Source: Massilia sp. Root335 (GTDB lineage: Bacteria > Pseudomonadota > Gammaproteobacteria > Burkholderiales > Burkholderiaceae_D). Taken from it: a stretch of DNA of 56,135 bases. Location of the stretch: assembly GCF_001425685.1 (NCBI RefSeq), contig NZ_LMCY01000016.1, positions 211 to 56,345 on the forward strand, written 5' to 3'. Position numbers and translations under genes: made by a program. The notes below the pieces were generated by a model. It saw only the letters and a list, made by a program, of their open reading frames with translations, was not told the DNA's origin and ran no database searches. Below, in pieces: positions 26,396-33,491 of this stretch (position 1 is its first letter; every line of letters begins with the position of its first letter).

Positions 26396-27426
26396 CACGC
26401 ACACTCGAGAAAATCATGCTGGCCCTGTTCATGGGCGGCGCGCTGCTGCTGTTCGGCTGGTACAACGTCAGCAAGCCCAGCATCCTCGTGCTGCACAGCT
26501 ACGATCCGGACTACGCCTGGGTCCGGGACGTCAACGTGGGCCTGAACCGGGTCCTCGACAAGACCTACCTCTACCGGGTGCGCTGGTACTACATGGACAC
26601 CAAGCGCCACCCGTCGGCCGGCTTCAAGGCCAGTGCCGGCATCGCCGCGCGCAACGTCATCGCCTCCATGCGTCCCGACGTCGTCATCGCGGTCGACGAC
26701 GACGCCCAGCAGTATGCGGCGCGTTTTCTCGTGGGCGACCCGCACGTCGCGGTCGTGTTCGCGGGCGTGAACCGCGCGGCCGCCGACTATGGCTACGCGC
26801 GCGCGGCCAACGTCACCGGCATCCTCGAACGCATCCCCCTCGACGCCATGCGCGAGGCGCTGGGCAGCGCCGCCGGCCTCGCGCCGCCCGGCCGGGCGCT
26901 GCGCGTCGCCTACATCGGCGACCAGTCCGAATCCGTCGACGGCGACGCCCGGCAGGTGCGGCGCTACGACTGGAAGCCGCTGCAGCTCGGCACCGTGCTG
27001 CAGGTCGACACCTGGCCCGCGTGGCAGGCGGGCGTGCTGGCGCTTGCCGCCTCCCACGACGTGCTGCTGGTGAGCGGCTACCGGCGCCTGCGCCGCTCCG
27101 GCACCGACGCCGGCCTGGTCCCCGCGCGCGAGGTGGTGGCCTGGACGGAGGCCCATTCGAAGGTGCCGGTGATCTCGTTCAACGGCTTCTTCACGGAAGA
27201 CGGCGGGATGCTCGCGATCGGCACGTCGCCCTACGAGCAGGGGGAAGTCGCGGGCAGGCTCGCGCTGCGGATCGCGCTGGGACGGCGCCCCGCCGCCACG
27301 CTGCCGGTGACGACGCCGCAGCAGTTCACCGTCACCATGAGCGGCTCGAGGATGCGCGCCAGGCGCTTCGTGCTCCCGCACGTGTACGAAGCGGCCGCGC
27401 GCACCGGCAACCAGTATCTGCCTTAA
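26392..27426 (+). CDS. ABC-type (PF04392-like) sugar-fold binding protein
   Basis: The 344-residue protein has an N-terminal hydrophobic anchor/signal (about 8-24) and a type-1 periplasmic-binding fold: ILVLHSYDPDYAWVRDVNVGL, RPDVVIAVDDDAQQYAARFLVG, VVFAGVNRAAADYGY, VTGILERIPLDAM, VPVISFNGFFTEDGGMLAIG and the closing ATLPVTTPQQFTVT. This is the ABC-substrate-binding family often found in sensor or orphan contexts. No ATPase or ABC permease lies nearby. The start overlaps the SLC13-like stop by ATGA. It is the last gene of the set and meets the convergent membrane-protein gene end to end (4-bp overlap). Confidence 0.82.
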   Translation: MTRTLEKIMLALFMGGALLLFGWYNVSKPSILVLHSYDPDYAWVRDVNVGLNRVLDKTYLYRVRWYYMDTKRHPSAGFKASAGIAARNVIASMRPDVVIAVDDDAQQYAARFLVGDPHVAVVFAGVNRAAADYGYARAANVTGILERIPLDAMREALGSAAGLAPPGRALRVAYIGDQSESVDGDARQVRRYDWKPLQLGTVLQVDTWPAWQAGVLALAASHDVLLVSGYRRLRRSGTDAGLVPAREVVAWTEAHSKVPVISFNGFFTEDGGMLAIGTSPYEQGEVAGRLALRIALGRRPAATLPVTTPQQFTVTMSGSRMRARRFVLPHVYEAAARTGNQYLP

Positions 27427-28838
27427 CCGGCGCCGATGGCCGGCGGACCCGCCGCCGCGTCGACGCCGTCGGCCCGCGCGGTGGCGGCATCGGCCGGCAT
27501 GTCGAGCATCCAGGGCTGCAGCACGCGGCCGAACATGGTCTCGAACATCGCGCCGGCCTCGGTTGCCGCGAGCCGGAACTGGCGGCGCAACTCCTCGCCC
27601 ACACGCGCATCGGTCGCGGCGCCGTAGCGCTGCTGCAGGGTCTGCATGCCGCGCAACTGGTCCTGCAGGGGCGTGAGCAGATCGGCCGCCGCGCGCCCGC
27701 CGACATAGGCCCCCTGGCTCATGCCCATCAGCGTCAGCAGCGTCGCCGAGATCTGGATGTTGCCGAGCTCGTCCGCGCCGCTCGCGATCACATAGGCCGC
27801 GATCACGCAGGTGAACACCAGCATCTGGAACTTGTAGATGTCGAAGCGCCGGTTGGTCAGCAGGAGACCGCTCGGCCGGCCCTTGCCCTGCGGCTCGGCG
27901 ATGGGCGCGGTGAACCAGCCGAGCTGCTGCACGTACTGGTAGATCGCCGGTTCCAGGTTCTTGCGGATCGCCGTCGCGGCCTGGCTGGCGGCCGTGCCGG
28001 CCGTCGAAATGCCGATCAGGTACAGCAGATCGGTCGACAGGTCCTGCAGCAGGCCGGTGCGGAGCCACTGGTAGAACAGCAGCGTGGCGACGATCAGCGT
28101 GAACACCAGCATCTGCAGCTGCGACAGGCTGGCCTGGCCGTTGGCGCCCGTGATATTCCACGGCAGCAGCCGGCGCCAGGTGCCCCACCAGCGCCGCCGC
28201 GCCGCGCCGGGCATGCGCGCGGCCGGCGCGATGGCGGCGCCCGCCACCAGGTAGAAGAACGCCGCGAACAACAGGGCCGCGACGATGCTGGCGCCCTTGT
28301 TCGATACCGTGACGGGCAGGTCGCGGCCGAAATAGGCGTGTCCGCGCGCGCCGTCGGCGTACGCGAAGGCCGCGATCTTCAGGTGCAGCGATGCTTCCCG
28401 CTCCCAGAACTTCCAGAACGGCCGCCGGCCCTGCCCGCCTCCGAACTCGTCGATGCCCGGGACACGAAAGTACACGCGGGTGCTCGACCGGGTGCGGGTC
28501 TCGTCGTGCGGATCGCTATCCTTGACGACGTCGACGTTCTCGACGACGAGCGGCACCGTCCACGCCTCGCGGCCGCGCCGCAGCTCGAAGTAACCGAGCA
28601 CGCACACCTTGTCCAGCTGTTCGGCGAAATTGGGCGTGATGCCCAGGTACGTCACGGTGCCGCTGGCCAGGCTCGGCGACGGCAGCGTCACCTTGGCGTT
28701 GTCGAGCGTGGCGATGGCGGCGGCGATCGGCGCCTGCACGCCGGCGCGCGCCGTGCAGGCGGCATCGGCGCTCCCGTCCGCGGCCCGCGCACCGTCGATC
28801 GCCAGCGCGCAGGCCAGTATGCAGAGTACATGCTTCAT
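27423..28838 (-). CDS. Membrane protein of unknown function with an internal duplication
   Basis: The 471-residue protein has a signal peptide (1-19), a beta-rich extracytoplasmic domain (about 20-180), a membrane helix near 187-207, and then two similar membrane units. The first, near 236-285, reads SQLQMLVFTLIVATLLFYQW then STDLLYLIGISTAGTAAS; the second, near 333-382, reads YKFQMLVFTCVIAAYVIASG then SATLLTLMGMSQGAYVGG. A soluble helical tail (390-471) is Ala-rich. GGAGGAAGG precedes the ATG. I do not recognise a named family, though the QMLVFT...G[IM]S pattern recurs in unannotated bacterial membrane proteins. It is convergent with the five-gene transport-like set. Confidence 0.7.
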   Translation of the reverse strand: MKHVLCILACALAIDGARAADGSADAACTARAGVQAPIAAAIATLDNAKVTLPSPSLASGTVTYLGITPNFAEQLDKVCVLGYFELRRGREAWTVPLVVENVDVVKDSDPHDETRTRSSTRVYFRVPGIDEFGGGQGRRPFWKFWEREASLHLKIAAFAYADGARGHAYFGRDLPVTVSNKGASIVAALLFAAFFYLVAGAAIAPAARMPGAARRRWWGTWRRLLPWNITGANGQASLSQLQMLVFTLIVATLLFYQWLRTGLLQDLSTDLLYLIGISTAGTAASQAATAIRKNLEPAIYQYVQQLGWFTAPIAEPQGKGRPSGLLLTNRRFDIYKFQMLVFTCVIAAYVIASGADELGNIQISATLLTLMGMSQGAYVGGRAAADLLTPLQDQLRGMQTLQQRYGAATDARVGEELRRQFRLAATEAGAMFETMFGRVLQPWMLDMPADAATARADGVDAAAGPPAIGAG

Positions 28839-29572
28839 GTCCTTCCTCCGTGGGAAGTGCCCGGCGCACCGCGCGCCGGGACCCAGCATTATCGTGAGGC
28901 CGCCGGCGCCGCCGACGCTGACGCAAGCTGACCATGGCGCCCACGTCCGCCAGAATCGGCCAGCGCGCGCGCCCGGCGCGTCGCCAATATGGTCCTTCCC
29001 GGGATTGAAAGCCGATGCCGGCGTCCCGTTACCGGCAATTCAATCCGCTCCGGGCGGCGTGTCCGCGCTACCGGGAAAAAGTCTGTTCCAATGAATCGAC
29101 CGGCGTTGCATTCAATGGATGAATCATCGGCGGCTTATTCGGGCGAAATCATTCCGGCGCGCGCCATCCTTTGAAATCGCATCGCCGAAAAAAGGCCCGC
29201 TATTGTGCGGGCCTTTTTATTGAAAACCGTCTTGCATGGATTAAACGTGCAGATCGTCACGACCTTTGATATTAAGCAAAGGTCATTCAATTAATTTCAA
29301 AGCACGATTAATCATTTGCAGAACCGCGCCCGGTAGTCTCGTGGTTTTGCCTATTGATCTGCATCAAACTTTGAAAAAAAATAACTGGACGATTAAATGG
29401 AATCGGAAATCTTTATCGCCCGCCGATTCAAGCGACGCGATGAATCGGACATATAAACAACGCCGCCATGCATTCCGTTTTGAATCCGATTTGTTTGCCA
29501 GATATTGTCAGAATTTTAGGTATTCACCGACCTACCATTTGTTCGTCAGTTAATCGAATAGAGACGAACATC
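28839..29572. other. 734-bp non-coding region with AT-rich right half
   Basis: The left part (28839-29090) shows nothing I can name. A 27-codon reading (29091-29174) ends just before a strong terminator at 29188-29218. From 29220 to 29572 the sequence is far AT-richer than the rest of the window, with several A/T runs (for example a run of eight A near 29373), and leads into the winged-helix regulator. That composition suggests a regulatory or transferred stretch. No tRNA or repeat is visible. Confidence 0.5.
29188..29218. terminator. Intrinsic terminator, bidirectional form
   Basis: AAAGGCCCGC, loop TATTGT, GCGGGCCTTT, with an A-run before and a T-run after, so it can work on both strands. 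No annotated gene ends here: the nearest plus-strand coding signal is the short reading at 29091-29174. Confidence 0.85.
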
Positions 29573-30163
29573 ATGAATCTACTTTTACTCGGGCATGCCA
29601 CGCATGATCTGGCATCGCTGTTTCAAAGCGCCGGATATCAGGTCATTGAAGTAAAAGACGTCGTTTCTTGCTGCCGCCATTTGAAATCCGGCCTGCCGCG
29701 CCGCCCGCCCGCGCCGCCGGCGCCGGACGGGGACGGCGCGGATGCCAAGGGCATCACCATTTTCAATCCGGACGCGCAGGGCTTGCGGCTCGACGCGGAC
29801 GGACAGCCGGAGCAGTTGCTCGAATACATCCTGAGCCTGGCCCGGCAGCTCAATCCCGGCTGGCACCTCAGCATGCGCTACCGCCGCCTGGAAGCGCCGA
29901 ACGGCGCCGAGATGGCGCTGACCAGCCTCGAATTCAACTTCATCAAGATGTTCGCCATGGTCGAGACGGGCGAAGCCATCTCGCGCAAGCAGATCGTGCA
30001 GGCGTTCGGCGAAGACTACCTCAGCTACGACCAGAACCGCATCGACACCATGGTCAGGCGCCTGCGCCGCAAGGCCGAATCCGACCTCGGCCTGAAGCTG
30101 CCGCTGAACACCGAGCGGGTGCGCGGCTACTCGTTCGGCGACCTGCTGATCATCGATCCCTGA
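29573..30163 (+). CDS. OmpR/PhoB-type winged-helix regulator with atypical N-terminus
   Basis: The 196-residue protein ends in a Trans_reg_C winged helix at about 98-192 (LTSLEFNFIKMFAMVETG, ISRKQIVQAFGEDYLSYDQNRIDTMVRRLRRK, then RVRGYSF). The N-terminal ~45 residues (MNLLLLGHATHDLASLFQSA) look like the first strand and helix of a receiver, but the phospho-acceptor Asp, switch Thr and Lys of a receiver are absent, and a Pro/Ala/Asp linker follows. It is thus not a normal response regulator, and no kinase is nearby. It has its own terminator and precedes the PHB-depolymerase unit. The AT-rich leader is its likely promoter region. Confidence 0.8.
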   Translation: MNLLLLGHATHDLASLFQSAGYQVIEVKDVVSCCRHLKSGLPRRPPAPPAPDGDGADAKGITIFNPDAQGLRLDADGQPEQLLEYILSLARQLNPGWHLSMRYRRLEAPNGAEMALTSLEFNFIKMFAMVETGEAISRKQIVQAFGEDYLSYDQNRIDTMVRRLRRKAESDLGLKLPLNTERVRGYSFGDLLIIDP

Positions 30164-30172
30164 CCGTCCTCC

Positions 30173-30195
30173 GCGCCGCGGCGCGGCGCTTTTTT
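30173..30195 (+). terminator. Intrinsic terminator after the winged-helix gene
   Basis: GCGCCGC, loop GGC, GCGGCGC, followed by six T, starting 10 bp after the regulator stop and ending 22 bp before the PHB depolymerase start. Confidence 0.75.
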
Positions 30196-30216
30196 CCTTC
30201 AATCCGGAGATATCCC

Positions 30217-31266
30217 ATGAAACGATTACGATTCGTGTTGTCCCTGTGCGCCTGCCTGTCCGGCGCCGCCCATTCCGCCCTTGCCGCCGAACACCTGCCG
30301 GGGCTGGACGCCGACCTGTCGCGCACGTCGGTGTCCGGCATCTCGTCGGGCGGCTTCATGGCCGCCCAGATCGCGACCGCGTATTCGAGCCGGATCATCG
30401 GCGCCGGCATCATCGCGGCCGGACCGTTCTACTGCGCCGGCAGCACGGGCTCGACGGATTTCCAGAAGAACGCCCTGTCGTTCTGCATGGCCCCGGTATC
30501 GAGCGCGGTGACGGCGAGCGGCAAGGAGGCGTTCCGCCTGGCGCAGCAATTTGCCGCCGAGGGCAGGATCGATCCGGTGGCCGGCCTGAAACGCCAGCGC
30601 ATCTATATTTTCAGCGGCGCCAACGACAAGACCGTCAAGACCCGGGTCGTGGACGAGACGGCCGCGTTCTACCGCGCGGCGGACGTCCCGCCGGCCCAGG
30701 TCCGGTACGACCGCAACCCGGACGCCGGCCACTCGATCGTCACCGCCAATCCGGACGACCTGCCGTGCAGCGCGGAGGAACCGCCGTACATCAACAACTG
30801 CGGCTTCTACCAGTCGCACGTCCTGCTGCGCCACATCTATCCGGGGCTGACCGCGGCGCCCGCCACGGGCACGCTGCACGGCCGCATGGTGCGTTTCGGC
30901 CAGCGCGAATTCCTGCAGGGCACGCGCACGAGCATGGACGCCAGCGGCTGGGTCTACATTCCCGCGTCCTGCGAACAGAACCGCTGCGCCGTGCACGTCG
31001 CCTTCCACGGCTGCCAGCAGGGCCGCTCGAAGATCGGCGACCTGTTCTACGACTGGACCGGCTACAACGAATTCGCCGACACCAACGGCCTCATCGTGCT
31101 GTACCCGCAAGTGCGTGCCGCCGACATGCCGCCGAATCCGCGCGGCTGCTGGGACTTCTGGGGCTATTCCGACCGCAACACCTTCTTCACCCACGATGCG
31201 CCGCAGATGCGTGCCGTCATGGCCATGATCGACCGCCTGGGCGAGCCGCGCGCCGCCCATCCCTGA
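30217..31266 (+). CDS. Extracellular type-2 poly(3-hydroxybutyrate) depolymerase catalytic protein
   Basis: The 349-residue secreted alpha/beta hydrolase cleaves short-chain polyhydroxyalkanoates. Residues 1-23 are a signal peptide (ending ALAA). The nucleophile is Ser43 in the box GISSGGFMAAQ near the mature N-terminus, as in type-2 catalytic domains. Other conserved parts are IYIFSGANDKTV (aspartate segment), DAGHSIV, and the paired cysteine block VAFHGCQQGRSKIGD. The C-terminal GCWDFWGYSD is typical. No separate substrate-binding domain is attached, so it may attack amorphous or soluble polymer. CGGAGA precedes the ATG. It leads a five-gene same-strand run. Confidence 0.88.
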   Translation: MKRLRFVLSLCACLSGAAHSALAAEHLPGLDADLSRTSVSGISSGGFMAAQIATAYSSRIIGAGIIAAGPFYCAGSTGSTDFQKNALSFCMAPVSSAVTASGKEAFRLAQQFAAEGRIDPVAGLKRQRIYIFSGANDKTVKTRVVDETAAFYRAADVPPAQVRYDRNPDAGHSIVTANPDDLPCSAEEPPYINNCGFYQSHVLLRHIYPGLTAAPATGTLHGRMVRFGQREFLQGTRTSMDASGWVYIPASCEQNRCAVHVAFHGCQQGRSKIGDLFYDWTGYNEFADTNGLIVLYPQVRAADMPPNPRGCWDFWGYSDRNTFFTHDAPQMRAVMAMIDRLGEPRAAHP

Positions 31267-31285
31267 CCTCACCCAAGGAGCTGAC

Positions 31286-31801
31286 ATGACATCCCATCCC
31301 CTCTCGCAATGGCTGAAATTCATGCGGGCCTCGCTGCCCGCCCTGCAACAGGCCGGCGCCGACTGGCCGGCGGCCCAGGCGCAGTGCGCGCAATTCGTGA
31401 AGTCCACGCTGGAACTGGGCAAGGACCTCGGCGACCTGCACGGCGCCACCTGCCTCGCGCTGCTGCAGGCGCAGCTGGGCATGCTCGGCGCGGCGTCGCC
31501 GGCGCGCGCCGCCCAGGGCCTGCTCGACGTGCACTTCGACACCATGAGCCAGTGGTACGGGCAATGGAAGACGCTGGCGGACGAGACCGTGACGCGCACC
31601 GAAGCCTGCATCGGCGACCTGCGCCAGGCGCAGAACCAGAACGACGTCTCGTTCGTGATGGCGGGCTTCCTGCGCGAGCTCGACACCGGCATGCGCAAGG
31701 CCTCCGGCGACGCGGCCCTGCTGTTCCAGTCCGCCGGCGCGGCCGCCGGCGTACTGGCCGACCGCGCCCTCGACGCGCTGATCGCGCAGTCCGCCGCCTG
31801 A
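31286..31801 (+). CDS. Alpha-helical phasin-like protein
   Basis: The 171-residue protein is predicted to be almost all helix, without signal or membrane segment; the layout (long amphipathic helices with regularly spaced Gln/Ala/Leu) is like phasins that coat PHA granules. Sequence motifs are not specific enough to be sure. AAGGAG lies seven bases before the ATG and only 19 bp separate it from the PHB depolymerase, which supports a polymer-related role. It could equally be a partner of the DUF2589 protein downstream. Confidence 0.6.
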   Translation: MTSHPLSQWLKFMRASLPALQQAGADWPAAQAQCAQFVKSTLELGKDLGDLHGATCLALLQAQLGMLGAASPARAAQGLLDVHFDTMSQWYGQWKTLADETVTRTEACIGDLRQAQNQNDVSFVMAGFLRELDTGMRKASGDAALLFQSAGAAAGVLADRALDALIAQSAA

Positions 31802-31832
31802 TCCACAAACCAACCAATCACCGGGGAACACA

Positions 31833-32441
31833 ATGGCAATCCTGACGAGTCTGGAAGACATGGTAAGGGCCGTCGCTGGCTCGATCATGAACGCGCAGCA
31901 CATGGTGGAAAAGGCGCAGCTGGCGAACATCGCCACCTTTTTCGACGATGCCCACCGGCCGACGACGATCGACGTCGAACTGCCGGCTATCCACAGCACG
32001 GCACCGGCCGAGGCCAGCCAGCTGTACCGCGTGCCGGTGCTGTCGCTCGTGCCGCACGGCTCGCTCGTGATCGGCGAGGCCGAGATCGACCTCGACGTCG
32101 AACTGGGGCCGCTCGAACACCAGGACCGCGCCAACGTGCACGAGGGGATCATCGGCCAGCTCGGCCGGGCGGCGCCGGCGGAACAGAAGGCGGGCCTGAT
32201 GATCAACCCGTCCACCGGCGGCCTCGCGGCCAAGCAGGGCAACGCCGCGCACATCAAGCTCAAGCTCGTGGCCGTCGACAAATCCGAGGGGCTCGCGCGC
32301 CTGCTGAACGACGTCGTCGTGACGCAGGGGCCGGTCGCCGTGTCCACCCCGGCCGCGCGCGACGCGCGGGTCGAGGCACCGCCCCCGGCGCCCGACCCCG
32401 CGCCCGACCCGGCCCCGGCCGACGATAACGAGGGAGAGTGA
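31833..32441 (+). CDS. DUF2589-domain protein
   Basis: The 202-residue protein shows the DUF2589 core: an N-terminal helix (LEDMVRAVAGSIMNAQHMVE), then YRVPVLSLVPHGSLVIGEAEIDLDVEL and later beta strands (HIKLKLVAVDKSEG). The function of this family is not known to me. The last 35 residues are Pro/Ala/Asp-rich and probably disordered. GGGGAA precedes the ATG. It sits inside a five-gene run; the next start lies two bases after its stop. Confidence 0.85.
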   Translation: MAILTSLEDMVRAVAGSIMNAQHMVEKAQLANIATFFDDAHRPTTIDVELPAIHSTAPAEASQLYRVPVLSLVPHGSLVIGEAEIDLDVELGPLEHQDRANVHEGIIGQLGRAAPAEQKAGLMINPSTGGLAAKQGNAAHIKLKLVAVDKSEGLARLLNDVVVTQGPVAVSTPAARDARVEAPPPAPDPAPDPAPADDNEGE

Positions 32442-32443
32442 CG

Positions 32444-32719
32444 ATGGCAGCCAACCAGTTCCAGATATCGAATATGCGTTTCATCAAACGCATCGTGGTC
32501 GGCAACGACAATCCGCAGAACATGAGAACCGAGGCGGAGGTCCAGGAATCGATGGACACGGTGAATAAATGCCTCGCCGGGACGCCGCGCGGCTATTTGC
32601 TGAACATCGAAAAGAGTTTTGGGCTGTACAACATCGGCGAGCACCAGATCGTCCTGCAATACGCCGTGTATCACGTCGGCTTCGACCGCAAGCCGATGTG
32701 GCTGGACGATCATGGATAA
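32444..32719 (+). CDS. Small conserved-looking protein of unknown function
   Basis: The 91-residue soluble protein (MAANQFQISNMRFIKRIVVG at the start, ending KPMWLDDHG) is not a family I recognise. GAGGGAGAG upstream of ATG 32444 is a strong ribosome binding site and overlaps the stop of the DUF2589 gene. The protein contains a short region with an aromatic-rich strand pattern (YLLNIEKSFGLYNIGEHQIV). Its stop overlaps the next start by eight bases, so the genes are likely co-translated. Confidence 0.7.
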   Translation: MAANQFQISNMRFIKRIVVGNDNPQNMRTEAEVQESMDTVNKCLAGTPRGYLLNIEKSFGLYNIGEHQIVLQYAVYHVGFDRKPMWLDDHG

Positions 32720-33257
32720 GCCCGGCGCCGGATGCCGCGCCGAGGGGCTGTGCGCGCTGCTGGAGGCGGCGCACCGCGCCGGCAACCGGGCCCTCGACGA
32801 GCTGGCGCGCCGGCGCCGTCCCGAGGCGCTGTGTGCGGCGTGCCCGCCGTTCGTGTTCGCGGCGGCGCGCGGCCAGCCCCGCCAGGCCGTCCCCGCCGAG
32901 CACTTCCACCGGCCGTATGCACTGGCGCTGGCGACGGTGGAGCTGACCCTGAACGGCTACTGCCTGGTGCGCAAGTTCGGCTGGGAGCGCCGCCGGGAAG
33001 CCGTGTTCAGCCTGGCGCGGCCGCGTCTGTGGCGCCGCCTGTTGCGCCTGGCGCCGCCGCTGGTGCTGCGGTTCAGCGTGCGCGACGGGGCGGTGGCGGT
33101 CAGCGTCGGCGCGGCCGGGCGGCGCGCGGCGCCGGATCCCCGCAAACGCCATATCCTGCTCGCGCCGGACCTGCAGGAAGCGCTGCTCGGCATGCATCGG
33201 CAGCAGATCGCCGCCAACTCGTTCAGGACACGTTTCAGGACCTGGATGCGCACGTGA
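32712..33257 (+). CDS. Unknown Arg-rich soluble protein, last gene of the DUF2589 unit
   Basis: The 181-residue protein is basic (many Arg) and has a beta-rich middle (ALALATVELTLNGYCLVRKFG, PLVLRFSVRDGAVAVSVG). I do not recognise the family. The start overlaps the preceding gene by eight bases. The stop runs into an intrinsic terminator at 33257-33281, which marks the end of the run that began at 30217. Confidence 0.7.
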   Translation: MDKPGAGCRAEGLCALLEAAHRAGNRALDELARRRRPEALCAACPPFVFAAARGQPRQAVPAEHFHRPYALALATVELTLNGYCLVRKFGWERRREAVFSLARPRLWRRLLRLAPPLVLRFSVRDGAVAVSVGAAGRRAAPDPRKRHILLAPDLQEALLGMHRQQIAANSFRTRFRTWMRT

Positions 33258-33281
33258 AGCCGGATTCGTTCCGGCTTTTTT
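33257..33281 (+). terminator. Intrinsic terminator of the PHB/DUF2589 unit
   Basis: AAGCCGGA, loop TTCGT, TCCGGCTT, then a run of T. The hairpin begins at the stop codon of the last gene. Confidence 0.88.
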
Positions 33282-33400
33282 ACGATGCCCGGGCGGATAC
33301 AACGTTGCCTTTTAACGACGGATCGCTGTGCGCTACGCTCGACGCAGGCGCGATTTCATGAAGCGACGGCACGTCTTCCCGCCCATTCGGCGATTACGTC

Positions 33401-33429
33401 TTATGTCTTATATAAGAGCGAGGTACAAT
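33401..33429 (+). promoter_or_regulatory. acnB promoter with palindromic operator
   Basis: TTATGT (33401-33406), 17 bp, TACAAT (33424-33429) form a plausible promoter 63 bp before acnB. The perfect palindrome TCTTATATAAGA at 33406-33417 lies in the spacer, where a bound regulator would block RNA polymerase. A GntR-type regulator is a guess from the TCA-cycle context. Confidence 0.55.
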
Positions 33430-33491
33430 ATCGTTCAGCACAGGCGAGTCATCCGCTTTCCTGATTTTCACAACGACTGAAAGAGCTTTTC

